Assembly (NCBI GenBank): GCA_023429995.1
Contig: JAEZCE010000031.1
Span: 62,001 to 126,000, forward strand
Length of the DNA: 64,000 nucleotides
Source of the DNA: Bacillota bacterium
Lineage (GTDB): Bacteria; Bacillota; UBA4882; UBA8346
Direction of reading: 5' to 3'
A model generated the notes under the pieces. That model saw nothing but the letters and a program-made list of their open reading frames with translations. It did not search any database and was not told where the DNA came from. Shown here one piece after another: positions 52,743 to 61,423 of this stretch. Position 1 is the first letter of the stretch, and every line of letters begins with the position of its first letter. The translations under genes and the position numbers were made by a program.

Positions 52743-52762
52743 AAAAAAACGCCCTACGGCGT
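52743..52762 (-). terminator. Intrinsic terminator
   Basis: AACGCC pairs with GGCGTT around a GTAG loop on the minus strand, followed by seven T. It ends transcription coming from the esterase gene upstream, and isolates the membrane-fusion remnant. Confidence 0.8.
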
Positions 52763-52837
52763 TCCTACGGCAAAAACCTCAATCCTGTTGCATCCCGTCT
52801 ATGTTCTCCATTTGTTTGACGGAGTCTTCTTTTTAAA

Positions 52838-52904
52838 AAGAATTGTGAAAAAGCAAGGTATTGGTATTACGTTCTGTTGGAAAGAGAGCTTTTTCACAAT
52901 TCTT
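52838..52904. repeat. Perfect 17-bp inverted repeat with 33-bp loop
   Basis: AAGAATTGTGAAAAAGC at 52838 is exactly complementary to GCTTTTTCACAATTCTT at 52888. It sits in the 642-bp non-coding stretch 52477-53118, where nothing else is supported. It could be a remnant of a small mobile element or an RNA hairpin. Confidence 0.65.
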
Positions 52905-53118
52905 CTATGTGCCCGGAAAAGCTGCTGCCCGAAAATATTCATCCGGCTTTCTCTTACGGCAAATGGTCGAGGAGAACACCCCAACAACATAACTGGGCAA
53001 ATGTTCGTACCTGAAATTAAGTGGTACCGTTTGATGTTAATCGGTTCATAGGGAAATGCCCCCTCAATCGATGAAACTTAATAGCGTTTCTAAATGCATT
53101 CACCGTTTTTAAAAAAAT

Positions 53119-54228
53119 TTAATTGTCTATTGTGCAAGCAGTTCCATTTAAAGTAAACTCATTGGGTTTGGCATTGGAACCGCTGTAAGAGATATTAAAC
53201 CCCAAGTTAATACTGGTGCCGGCGGGGATCGTCCCATTATAGGTCATATTCTTTGCGGATACATTGGAACCGTTTTGGGTATAAGAAGCATTCCACATAT
53301 TGGTTATTTTTTGATTGCCGGAAAATGACCAATTCAGGGTCCAACCATTCACCGCGTTGTTACTGTTATTTTTGATCGTGATACTAATGGTAGCACCATT
53401 TCCCCAATCATTCAGAATATTATAACCCAACACAAAACCATTCGTTATTGGCGTCGGAGTGGGAGTTACGGTAGGAGTCGGGGTAATGGTAGGCGTCGGA
53501 GTAGGCGTGGGATTGATCAGGGACTTCAGAACCGATATCGTGCTATTGTACCAAATAACAGCTATCTTGCTATAACCGGAGGGAGTAAGATGTAAATTAT
53601 CCGAATAAATATCCGAGCTCAATAAGGTGGCATCACTAAGTTTAACTAAATATACATGTTTGCCCGCACTCGCTTTTGAACTAACAATCCCAGGAATTGC
53701 CGCGATATACTGCTCTATCTTATCATGAATCGGATTACTGGCGGGCAGATGGTAATAATCCGCTACAAATAATATTAGATTCGGTTTACGATTCGTTATC
53801 TGGTCAATGAGCGAACTAAGCCCGCTGGTATTCGGCGCTCCAAGTACGACATCATTTCCGCCGATCCAAAGCAACATAGCATCGGGATTGTAGGTGTCAA
53901 GCCAACTGTTGACGTTACTTGCCACTTGGGGAATGGTCCACCCGGAATGCCCCTCATGATTTTTGTCCGCTAAACCGCTCGGTCCGCCGCTCTGTGAACC
54001 GACAAAGTCAACCGAAAGGCCCGCATTTATATAATAGCTATATAAGTCGGTACGATAAGCTCCCATATTGGGATCTCCTATACCTGCAGTGACCGAGTCG
54101 CCACAGGGCATAATTTTTATTGTCTGGGCTGCATAGGAAATAAACGTTCTCTCGCCTATGCCTATGTTGCTAAAGTGTACCAATGCAATAACCAATAAAA
54201 CGAGCAGAATGGATCGATATCTGGACAT
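53119..54228 (-). CDS. Secreted SGNH esterase with CBM2 module
   Basis: About 369 aa. Signal peptide (about 1-35), then an SGNH hydrolase domain with GDSVTAG (catalytic serine), the GGND block (IGGNDVV) and the DNLHLTP block carrying Asp and His. A Pro-Thr linker (TPTPTPTIT) leads to a C-terminal family 2 carbohydrate-binding module (about 265-369) with its tryptophans (ILNDWGNG, GWTLNWSF, ITNMWNASY) and a C-terminal cysteine. CE3-like enzymes of this type deacetylate xylan. Thus the cell attacks plant polysaccharide. The ATG at 54228 follows GGAAGGGTG; a GTG three codons earlier is inside that site. Confidence 0.9.
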   Translation of the reverse strand: MSRYRSILLVLLVIALVHFSNIGIGERTFISYAAQTIKIMPCGDSVTAGIGDPNMGAYRTDLYSYYINAGLSVDFVGSQSGGPSGLADKNHEGHSGWTIPQVASNVNSWLDTYNPDAMLLWIGGNDVVLGAPNTSGLSSLIDQITNRKPNLILFVADYYHLPASNPIHDKIEQYIAAIPGIVSSKASAGKHVYLVKLSDATLLSSDIYSDNLHLTPSGYSKIAVIWYNSTISVLKSLINPTPTPTPTITPTPTVTPTPTPITNGFVLGYNILNDWGNGATISITIKNNSNNAVNGWTLNWSFSGNQKITNMWNASYTQNGSNVSAKNMTYNGTIPAGTSINLGFNISYSGSNAKPNEFTLNGTACTIDN

Positions 54229-54611
54229 TTTTATCACCCTTCCATTTTTGTTAAATTTTGGGACTGTCCCTGTTTAAAGAATATTACTTTTGTTGCTAAT
54301 TGTCAACATTTTTATATTAAGTAATATTTTTCCATGTACTAGCTAGAGAACCATTGATAGGGAAAAAACCAAAGGTTGATAAGCATCATAAAGAAAATTT
54401 AATCTTTTTCGACAGATTTTTTAAGGCAAATTTCAGTTTCATTCGTTACACTAGGGATAAACCAATTCCCCTTACCGGGAACCCTTAACATTCATCCTCA
54501 TGTCGTAGAGACATGCGAAGACAAAAAAATCCAAGCAGTGCTCTTTTTAAAGCCGTGTCTTTAAAAAATGAAAGATAGAGAATCAAAATAATTTTTCAGA
54601 GGAGAAATTTT
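54229..54611. promoter_or_regulatory. Divergent region between the esterase and uppP
   Basis: About 380 bp, AT-rich. It contains an AATATTACT/AGTAATATT inverted repeat near 54282-54328 on the esterase side and a CATGTC-GTAGA-GACATG hairpin (54499-54515) upstream of uppP. No gene is supported. Confidence 0.4.
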
Positions 54612-55400
54612 ATGAGTGTACTGCAGGCTTTGGTTCTTGGACTTGTCCAGGGCTTAGGCGAGTTCCTGCCGATTTCCAGTTCAGCCCACTTGGTTTTAAT
54701 ACCCTGGTTGTTCCAATGGCCCGATCCGGGCCTGTCATTTGATGTTGCTCTCCATCTCGGAACACTATTGGCGGTGGTGTCTTACTTTTGGCGGGATTGG
54801 CTGGATTTAATCCGGCATGGCCTTGGGACAGGGTTTAAAACCAGGCAGGGAAAAATCTTTTGGTATCTGGTCATCGCTTCGATTCCGGGAGCGATTATTG
54901 GAGTTTTACTTGAAAAAAAGGTGGAAACTACTTTCCGCAGTCCCCTCATCATTGGTGCGATGCTTATCCTTATGGGACTGGTTCTATATTCCGCAGATCG
55001 TTTCGGCCGCAAACGGCAGGAAAGCGAAGGGATTTCCTTTTACCAAAGTCTTACCATCGGTATTTCCCAGGTATTAGCGGTCATTCCCGGCGTTTCCCGC
55101 TCCGGTATTACAATATCCAGCGGGTTATTTCTGGGGCTGACCCGGGAAGAAGCCGCCCGGTTCTCTTTCCTTTTATCAACTCCGATTATCACCGGAGCCG
55201 GTCTTCTTAAACTTAAAGATCTGGGGTGCGAAACGTTTCAGCTTCCTTTTATTGTCGGAATCCTTACCTCGGCGGTGGTTGGTTTTCTGGTTATCGGCCT
55301 TTTGCTTCGATGGCTACGCAAGAGTAGCTTTTTACCGTTCGTCTGGTACCGTCTGTTTCTGGGATTAAGTGTGATCACCCTATTTTTGATTCGAAAATGA
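54612..55400 (+). CDS. uppP: Undecaprenyl-diphosphatase UppP (BacA family)
   Basis: 262 aa with about eight membrane helices. It carries both family motifs: GLGEFLPISSSAHLVL near residue 17 (the (E/Q)E-x4-PIS-SSAH type active-site region) and PGVSRSGITISSGL near 160. It recycles undecaprenyl diphosphate to the monophosphate carrier lipid for cell-wall synthesis and gives basal bacitracin tolerance. The ATG follows AGAGGAG by 9 nt. It is alone on the plus strand and convergent with the acyl-CoA synthetase. Confidence 0.95.
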   Translation: MSVLQALVLGLVQGLGEFLPISSSAHLVLIPWLFQWPDPGLSFDVALHLGTLLAVVSYFWRDWLDLIRHGLGTGFKTRQGKIFWYLVIASIPGAIIGVLLEKKVETTFRSPLIIGAMLILMGLVLYSADRFGRKRQESEGISFYQSLTIGISQVLAVIPGVSRSGITISSGLFLGLTREEAARFSFLLSTPIITGAGLLKLKDLGCETFQLPFIVGILTSAVVGFLVIGLLLRWLRKSSFLPFVWYRLFLGLSVITLFLIRK

Positions 55401-55548
55401 GATTGTTCCGGCGAGCCGCCGGGATGGAATATGGGCCGAGTAAAACTATTGCCGGAGTGGAATCGGCCATTTATGGAGAAAGGAGTGGCCTTCAAAATCC
55501 CAGTTTTAAGTTATGCCGAAACTTTTTTAACTTTTAATTTTCATTCAT

Positions 55549-55779
55549 CCAATTGTCCGGATCATTTTTTCAATTCATTTTTCCCCTCAACCAATGATCG
55601 AAATCATTTCAGCAATTGTTTATTCCCTTCACCCAATCGACCGGTTCATTTTTTCAATTCATTTTTCCGATCATCCAATTGTTTTTAGCCATCATCCAAT
55701 CAGCGGGATCATTTCAGCAATCGGTTTTTCTCATCTTCCAATCGTTAAAATCACTTCAGCAATTTTTTATCCGGCGATA
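55549..55779. repeat. Tandem 42-bp (2 x 21) imperfect repeat
   Basis: The word CCAAT recurs at 55549, 55591, 55633, 55675, 55696 and 55738: intervals of 42, 42, 42, 21 and 42 bp. Each unit is T-rich, of the type CCAATNGN-ATCATTT-CAATT-TTTTTC-TCA. The half-length step shows the basic period is 21 bp, two turns of DNA. It lies between convergent genes. The unit is also 14 codons, giving repeated HFFNSFF-like peptides in one frame, but that frame has no ribosome binding site and stops at 55688. There are no spacers, so it is not CRISPR. Confidence 0.75.
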
Positions 55780-55812
55780 AGAAATCCATTCGGGATAGGG
55801 ACAACATTTCCC

Positions 55813-57480
55813 TTATTTCCCCGTCTCTTTGCTTTTTTCCCGGATCTCTACCCGGCGGATTTTCCCGTTAATGGTTTTGGGCAACTCAGCGACAAATTCA
55901 ATCAGGCGCGGATATTTATAAGGCGCTGTGGCATGCTTAACGAAATTCTTAATCTCACCCGCCAGCTCATCAGAGGGGGTATAATTCCGTGTGAGCACGA
56001 TGGTTGCTTTGACGACCTGCCCGCGCACCGGATCAGGCGCGCCGGTAACAGCACATTCCAATACCGCCGGATGCTCAATCAGTACGCTTTCAATCTCAAA
56101 AGGGCTAATCCGGTACCCAGAGGATTTGATCACATCATCGGTTCTGCCAACGTACCATAGGTACCCGTCCTCGTCCTGCCAGGCGGTATCCCCGGTATGA
56201 TAATAACCGTCATGCCAGACCGCATCCGTTCTCGGCTTATCATTATGATAGCCGCTGAAAAGGCCGGCCGGTTTGCCGCGCTTGGTGCAAATAACGATTT
56301 CGCCGACTTCTCCGGTTGGAACCGGCCGACAGTTCTCATCCACAATGGACACTTCATATTGGGGAGAAGGTTTTCCCATCGAACCGGGCTTAGGCTCCAT
56401 ACCGATCCAATTTAATATTGTCAGAGTCGTTTCGGTTTGTCCGAAACCTTCCATTAGCTTAAGTCCGGTATATTGATAAAATTTATTGAACACTTCGGGA
56501 TTCAGGGCCTCTCCGGCTGTGGTCGCGTATTTCAGCGAGGAAAGATCATACCCTTCCATCCCTTCTTTGATAAAGAAGCGATAAATCGTCGGCGGCGCGC
56601 AGAAAGTGGTGATTTTGTATTTTTGGATTTTCCCCAGTAAATCGCCGGGGGCGAACTTATCGAAGTCATAGACAAAAACCGCCGCCTCCATCAGCCACTG
56701 GCCATACAATTTGCCCCATACAGCCTTGCCCCAGCCCGTATCGGCAACGGTAAGATGCAAGCCCTCGGGATCGACATTATGCCAATGCTTTGCGGTGACA
56801 ATGTGTCCCAGCGGGTAAGCGAAATTATGGCAGGCCATTTTAGGCAGGCCGGAAGTACCGGAAGAAAAATAAATCAGCATCGGGTCATTGACTTTTTGTT
56901 TTTGAAAGCCACGGGGACGCTCAAAGTTTTCGGATGCCGCTTCCATATTCTCCGTAAAGCTGTACCAACCGTCTTTTTTCCCCTTGGCGGCAATTTTTAC
57001 GGTAAGCGAAGGGCACTGAGCCTGCGCCTCGTCCACATAATCAGTAACCTCACCCATGATTGTACAGACTACGGCTTTAACCTTTGCCGCGTTAAACCGG
57101 TAAACGAGATCCTTGGTGGTAAGCAGGTGGGTCGCAGGAATAGCGACGGCGCCCAATTTATGTAAGGCCACAATCGAAAACCAGAATTCATAATGCCGCT
57201 TCAAAATCAGCATCACCATATCGCCTTTTCCAATCCCACGGCTCTTAAAAAAATTGGCTGTTTTATCACTGTATTTTTTGATATCTCCAAAAGTGAATAT
57301 CTTTTCGGCCCCAGTTTCATCACACCATACCATTGCCGTTTTATTGGGCTCAAGCTTTGCCATCTCGTCCACAACATCATAACCGAAGTTGAAATCATCC
57401 GGGACATTTAGACTGAAGGTTTTTAGCATTCCATTTTCATCATAGGTTTCATTGACATACTTTCGGTGAAGTCCTTGCAT
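55813..57480 (-). CDS. Medium-chain acyl-CoA synthetase (AMP-forming)
   Basis: About 555 aa, ANL-superfamily ligase. Core motifs: IYFSSGTSGLPKMACH (P-loop), GFGQTETTLTI (A5-like), YHTGDTAWQDEDGYLWYVGR with the ribose-binding aspartate, and the terminal catalytic lysine in KTINGKIRR. This activates a short or medium-chain acid, possibly aromatic, to an acyl-CoA through an acyl-AMP. The ATG at 57480 (MQGLHRKY) is preferred over a GTG at 57531: AAAGGAAAG precedes it and family members begin about here. The XRE-cupin regulator is encoded just upstream in the same direction and probably controls it. Confidence 0.9.
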   Translation of the reverse strand: MQGLHRKYVNETYDENGMLKTFSLNVPDDFNFGYDVVDEMAKLEPNKTAMVWCDETGAEKIFTFGDIKKYSDKTANFFKSRGIGKGDMVMLILKRHYEFWFSIVALHKLGAVAIPATHLLTTKDLVYRFNAAKVKAVVCTIMGEVTDYVDEAQAQCPSLTVKIAAKGKKDGWYSFTENMEAASENFERPRGFQKQKVNDPMLIYFSSGTSGLPKMACHNFAYPLGHIVTAKHWHNVDPEGLHLTVADTGWGKAVWGKLYGQWLMEAAVFVYDFDKFAPGDLLGKIQKYKITTFCAPPTIYRFFIKEGMEGYDLSSLKYATTAGEALNPEVFNKFYQYTGLKLMEGFGQTETTLTILNWIGMEPKPGSMGKPSPQYEVSIVDENCRPVPTGEVGEIVICTKRGKPAGLFSGYHNDKPRTDAVWHDGYYHTGDTAWQDEDGYLWYVGRTDDVIKSSGYRISPFEIESVLIEHPAVLECAVTGAPDPVRGQVVKATIVLTRNYTPSDELAGEIKNFVKHATAPYKYPRLIEFVAELPKTINGKIRRVEIREKSKETGK

Positions 57481-57586
57481 TATGATAGTCTTTCCTTTCG
57501 TCAGCTCAAATGGGAAAGTGGAATTTGACACTTACCTTGAGTTTGTTTATTTTAAACTACTTTTAAAACACGGGAAACTACAAATT

Positions 57587-58165
57587 CTATTTTTCGGGTT
57601 TGGGAATCACAATGGCTAGAAATTGGCAGTCGGCGCCATTTGCGGCTATCATGCCGTGCCGGTGACCTGAATCATATAACACACTGTCTCCAGCGTTTAA
57701 AACTTCCACATGCCCGTCAAAGTCAACTTTGAGGCTGCCTTTAAGGATGTAATCAAACTCCTGCCCCGCATGGGTCGAATAATTAAGCGGTTTGGTTTGC
57801 TCTTCCCGGTTGTAAGGAACGCTTACCAGGAAAGGCTCCACCATTTTGTCCTTAAGCCTGTAGGCCAAGTGCTTGTAATCAAAGCCTTTTCGGCGTTCAA
57901 TCGGAAGCCCGCCGCCTTTTCTCACGACAGTGTAAAATGAAAGCGTCGGGTTGCTGCCGGTCAGCAATTCCACGATATCGACTTTAAACCTTTGAGCGCA
58001 TTTTAAAAGAAATGTATAGGTAAAATCGGAATTTCCGCTCTCAGCCTCCAGATATTTATCAATAGGAGTCTCCGTAACTTTGGCCATCTCTTCGGCGGAA
58101 ATATTAAGAATTTCCCGCATGCCTTTAATTCGCTGGGAAATCTCCTTAATGTGCGTCTCCATCAT
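57587..58165 (-). CDS. XRE-family regulator with cupin sensor domain
   Basis: 192 aa. N-terminal XRE helix-turn-helix (about 8-68, IKGMREILNISAEEMAKVTE) and C-terminal cupin (about 110-187, THAGQEFDYILKGSLKVDF, GDSVLYDSGHRHGM) with the histidine and glutamate positions of a metal site. These HTH-cupin proteins sense small acids or acyl compounds. Two adjacent ATG codons (58165 and 58162) follow AGGAG by 5 and 8 nt. It lies 106 bp upstream of the acyl-CoA synthetase and is a frequent neighbour of such ligases. Confidence 0.92.
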   Translation of the reverse strand: MMETHIKEISQRIKGMREILNISAEEMAKVTETPIDKYLEAESGNSDFTYTFLLKCAQRFKVDIVELLTGSNPTLSFYTVVRKGGGLPIERRKGFDYKHLAYRLKDKMVEPFLVSVPYNREEQTKPLNYSTHAGQEFDYILKGSLKVDFDGHVEVLNAGDSVLYDSGHRHGMIAANGADCQFLAIVIPKPEK

Positions 58166-58506
58166 GTCTTCTCCTTTTCAAGCGTCATGGATCGAGCTGA
58201 AAAATGTATGACATAAATATTGTCAGCCACAAATTATTATATATTTGATTTTAAATAAAGCAATACAAAAAATTTTTATTCATTAATTATTTACGGGAGC
58301 AACGGAAAAAAGTTGAAAGTAATTAAAAATCCAGAAGTTCTTGGCAAAAAATCAAGAATTTCAGTTAAAATTGAACATGCCACCAATTTTTAAGATTTGT
58401 TTCATCTACCGGCAGGTAAAATAAACGCCGAAAACGAATTGGGATAGTCAATGGACGAGGTTGTCCAAGTCCATTCAATGACTGCGGAATTTAATGGAGT
58501 AGAGAA
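58166..58506. other. AT-rich intergenic region before udk
   Basis: Divergent spacer between the XRE-cupin gene and udk. An inverted repeat AATGGAC/GTCCATT (58450-58475) lies 30 bp before the udk start. No gene is supported. Confidence 0.4.
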
Positions 58507-59130
58507 ATGTTAATTATCGGAATAACCGGAGGAACCGGTTCGGGGAAATCCACTGTAGCCGAGGCTCTTCAAAGAGAACTCGGTTCGAGTAACGTGGCCT
58601 TAATCTCCCAAGACTCTTATTATGCGGATTTAGCAAATTTGCCCTTTGAAGAACGGGCTAAACGAAATTATGACCATCCCGATGCCTTTGAAAACAATCT
58701 TTTAATTAAACATCTAAATCAAATCCGGAGGGGTAAAACGATTGAAGTTCCGATATACGATTTTTCGCAACACGCCCGGACTTCAGAGAAGATCCCGGTA
58801 ACTCCCCACCCGGTTATTGTGGTGGAAGGTATTTTAATTCTGGCTGAACCGGTGCTGCGAAATACATTTGATATTAAGGTTTATGTGGATACCGACGCCG
58901 ACACCCGGGTGATCCGCCGGATCACCCGGGATATTAAAGAACGCGGCCGCAGCTTGGACTCGGTTTGTGATCAATATTTGACTACGGTCAAGCCGATGCA
59001 CGAAGCCTTCATCGAACCGTCCAAACGTTATGCGGATATCATCATTCCCGTAGGCGGCCATAACACTGTCGCTCTGAGCTTGCTGGTATCGAGGATCGAA
59101 AGTTATCTGAAAAGTATAGATCAAGTATAG
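58507..59130 (+). CDS. udk: Uridine kinase
   Basis: 207 aa, the usual length. P-loop GGTGSGKST (residues 8-16), the SQDSYY segment, NYDHPDAFE in the nucleoside-binding region, and RRITRDIKERGRSLDSV in the lid. It phosphorylates uridine and cytidine with NTP in pyrimidine salvage in the cytoplasm. The ATG follows GGAGTAGAG. It is alone, convergent with the amidohydrolase gene. Confidence 0.95.
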   Translation: MLIIGITGGTGSGKSTVAEALQRELGSSNVALISQDSYYADLANLPFEERAKRNYDHPDAFENNLLIKHLNQIRRGKTIEVPIYDFSQHARTSEKIPVTPHPVIVVEGILILAEPVLRNTFDIKVYVDTDADTRVIRRITRDIKERGRSLDSVCDQYLTTVKPMHEAFIEPSKRYADIIIPVGGHNTVALSLLVSRIESYLKSIDQV

Positions 59131-59157
59131 AGTTGGTTTTACTTAATAAATCCAAAT

Positions 59158-60171
59158 CTATTTTGAATGCGCAATGCGAGAGAATAACTTTATCGCGTTA
59201 TCATAATAAACACTCCGGCGTTGTTCGTCGGTAAGCAGATTTGTTTTGCCGAAAGCATCCGCCAAGGCTAGGCACGCCGGTTCCGGGGTATATGGATAAT
59301 CGCTTCCATAAAGTAAATGATGGACATCGATAATTTGTAATAAGGCTCCTAATTGTCTGGGTAAACAAACTCCGGCGACATCATAGTATAGATGATTTAA
59401 TTCCGCAAAAATATTAATTTTGTCTATTCCTTTTTGGCCGTTGATTTCAAATAAATCAGGCAACATCTGGAGAGCGACGCCAAATCTATCCGCCAGTATC
59501 GACAAAAAAGCGCCGGCGTGAGGAATCACAAACTTAATATTCGGAAAACGTTTTAATGTTCTTTTTATGATCAGGTTGATTACGGTCCGGGTTGTATCAA
59601 AAAAGAATTCCATCAATGGCATAGGTAGCCCCTCTACGACATTTTCAGGGACACTGCCGGGTGTATTCGGGTGAAGCACGACCACAGCGTGATAACGATT
59701 TAATTCTTCAAGGATTGGATCCAGGCAAGGACTTCCCAGGTAAATACCTCGGGTATTTGTTGCCAGCGCAAAGCCGTCAACATGTAAAACATCCATTGCA
59801 TAGCGAATTTCCGCTATACTATCCTCTACATCAGGTAATGGCAAGGAAGCCATTAAGCCGAACTGATGAGGATATTTGTTGACAAGCTCCGCTCCATCTT
59901 CATTGACCTTCCGCGCCAGGATTTTCGTGGCTTTTTTGTTTCCGAAATTAATGTGCGGCGAAGATAGGGCCAGCATCGAGGTCGTAATGCCCAAATGTTC
60001 CATGAATTCCAAATGTCTCTCCGGATTCCAGGCCGGGGTAGGATATCCATCCGGATTTGTTTCTCCATAAGACTTTAATAAAGCCTCTGTATAAGCCTGT
60101 GGCAAATAATGCACATGCAGGTCGATTTTAGGCATATTACTTCTTTGATAATTCTTTATCAGATTTTCCAT
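59158..60171 (-). CDS. Amidohydrolase (ACMSD-like)
   Basis: 337 aa metal-dependent TIM-barrel hydrolase. Ligands are visible in DLHVHYLPQAY (HxH), VVLHPNTPG, FVIPHAGAFL and YGSDYPYTPE (final aspartate). This pattern is the amidohydrolase 2 family, which includes aminocarboxymuconate-semialdehyde decarboxylase and aromatic-acid decarboxylases. A non-oxidative decarboxylase or lactonase is therefore possible. The ATG at 60171 follows AAGGAG by 9 nt. It is divergent from the LysR gene, which probably regulates it. Confidence 0.85.
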   Translation of the reverse strand: MENLIKNYQRSNMPKIDLHVHYLPQAYTEALLKSYGETNPDGYPTPAWNPERHLEFMEHLGITTSMLALSSPHINFGNKKATKILARKVNEDGAELVNKYPHQFGLMASLPLPDVEDSIAEIRYAMDVLHVDGFALATNTRGIYLGSPCLDPILEELNRYHAVVVLHPNTPGSVPENVVEGLPMPLMEFFFDTTRTVINLIIKRTLKRFPNIKFVIPHAGAFLSILADRFGVALQMLPDLFEINGQKGIDKINIFAELNHLYYDVAGVCLPRQLGALLQIIDVHHLLYGSDYPYTPEPACLALADAFGKTNLLTDEQRRSVYYDNAIKLFSRIAHSK

Positions 60172-60517
60172 GTTGTTTTTCTCCTTAAATTGTTATATCA
60201 AAAAGCTTCCCGCATCGAAAAGTATACTGAGAATTAGAAGATAGCCGATACAAAACTTGATTGTCTGCTGAAGAATTTTCCCCTTGGGTCCGACCATTCT
60301 GATCGCAGAAGTCGATACTGCGATACTTTGCGGCGAAATCCATCATTAGCCAGATCACACAGGTATAAGGGCGAGAGCAACCATTATGAAAGTATACAAT
60401 TGGCGCCTCCATTCGTTACGACGTAAAACTACCCTTGATTATCCATAATAACAAGCATATAATTTGACACATAATAATAACTTCAAATCTATTAATTCAA
60501 AGGAATGCATAAAATCC
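60172..60517. promoter_or_regulatory. Divergent region between amidohydrolase and LysR genes
   Basis: About 345 bp. LysR-type proteins usually bind T-N11-A sites in such a region; several are possible but none stands out. A 75-codon minus frame here is not supported by a ribosome binding site. Confidence 0.45.
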
Positions 60518-61423
60518 ATGGACTTACTCCAATTGGAATACTTTCAAATGGTCGCTAAATATCAACATATGACCCGGGCCGCCGAAGAACTTCATATTGC
60601 CCAACCCTCCTTAAGTAAAGTTATTGCCCGTTTGGAGGAGGATTTGGGCGTTGCTTTATTTGACCGTATCGGCCGCCAGATAAAGCTAAACCCGTATGGC
60701 AAAGCATTTTTATATCATGTGGAAAAGATCTTCCGTGAGCTTGAAGATGGAAAACGGCAATTATCCGATATGCTTGGAAATGGAAATCCCACCATTTCCT
60801 TGTCGTTTAACAATTTGTATCCATTTTCCAAACTCCTTACAGGGTACTTAAAAGTTTATCCGCATACCATTTTTCGCCAAACCATCGGCTCCAATTTGAT
60901 CATGCAACAACAACTTCAAAGCGGCGAGGTCGATTTTTGCGTTTCATCTCCACCTGTTGAAGGCGATGGCATTGAAAACATAACGCTGTTTACCGAGGAA
61001 ATATTTTTAATTGTTCCCCGCGGGCATAAGTTTGCCGGCCGCAGTAGTATTGATTTAATTGAAGCTGCCGATGAACCCTTTATCGCCTTAAAGGAAGGAT
61101 ATGGCATACGGGACCTAACGGAAAGATTTTGCCGTCAAGCCGGCTTTACTCCGAGAATAGTTTTTGAAAGCGATATCGCAAGCAATTTAATTGATTTTGT
61201 AAACTTCAACTTAGGGATCGCTTTGCTTCCAATATTGCAATGGAGTGATTTCCCTGTCAATCTGCCTGTTCCTTTGCATATCCGAGAACCGGTTTGCAAC
61301 CGGACTACCGCTTTATCCTATGCCCAAGGCCGTTATTTATCCGGGACCGCCAAACAATTCATAAATTACTTGATTGATTATTTTAAAAATTTGAATGCAA
61401 TTGATGCCAAAAGGTCGGTCTAA
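60518..61423 (+). CDS. LysR-family transcriptional regulator
   Basis: About 301 aa. Winged helix at the N-terminus (LLQLEYFQMVAKYQHMTRAA, QPSLSKVIARLEEDLGVALF) and a periplasmic-binding-protein-like effector domain (about 90-295). The ATG at 60518 (MDLLQLEY) is the normal LysR beginning; AAAGGA lies 13 nt before it. The frame opens earlier at a TTG at 60464 without support. The effector domain is typical of LTTRs sensing aromatic or small acids. Its stop overlaps that of the convergent esterase by 4 bp. The likely targets are the amidohydrolase and perhaps itself. Confidence 0.92.
   Translation: MDLLQLEYFQMVAKYQHMTRAAEELHIAQPSLSKVIARLEEDLGVALFDRIGRQIKLNPYGKAFLYHVEKIFRELEDGKRQLSDMLGNGNPTISLSFNNLYPFSKLLTGYLKVYPHTIFRQTIGSNLIMQQQLQSGEVDFCVSSPPVEGDGIENITLFTEEIFLIVPRGHKFAGRSSIDLIEAADEPFIALKEGYGIRDLTERFCRQAGFTPRIVFESDIASNLIDFVNFNLGIALLPILQWSDFPVNLPVPLHIREPVCNRTTALSYAQGRYLSGTAKQFINYLIDYFKNLNAIDAKRSV

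Noticed and set aside
55431..55688. An 85-codon plus-strand frame translating the tandem repeat into HFFNSFF-like peptide units
   Set aside because: It has no ribosome binding site and a stop falls inside the repeat. Open frames are expected because the 42-bp unit is a multiple of three.
55549..55779. CRISPR-like array
   Set aside because: The unit is repeated without unique spacers between copies and no cas genes are present in the window.
60185..60412. A 75-codon minus-strand frame between the amidohydrolase and LysR genes
   Set aside because: It lies in a divergent promoter region, has no ribosome binding site and the peptide looks random.
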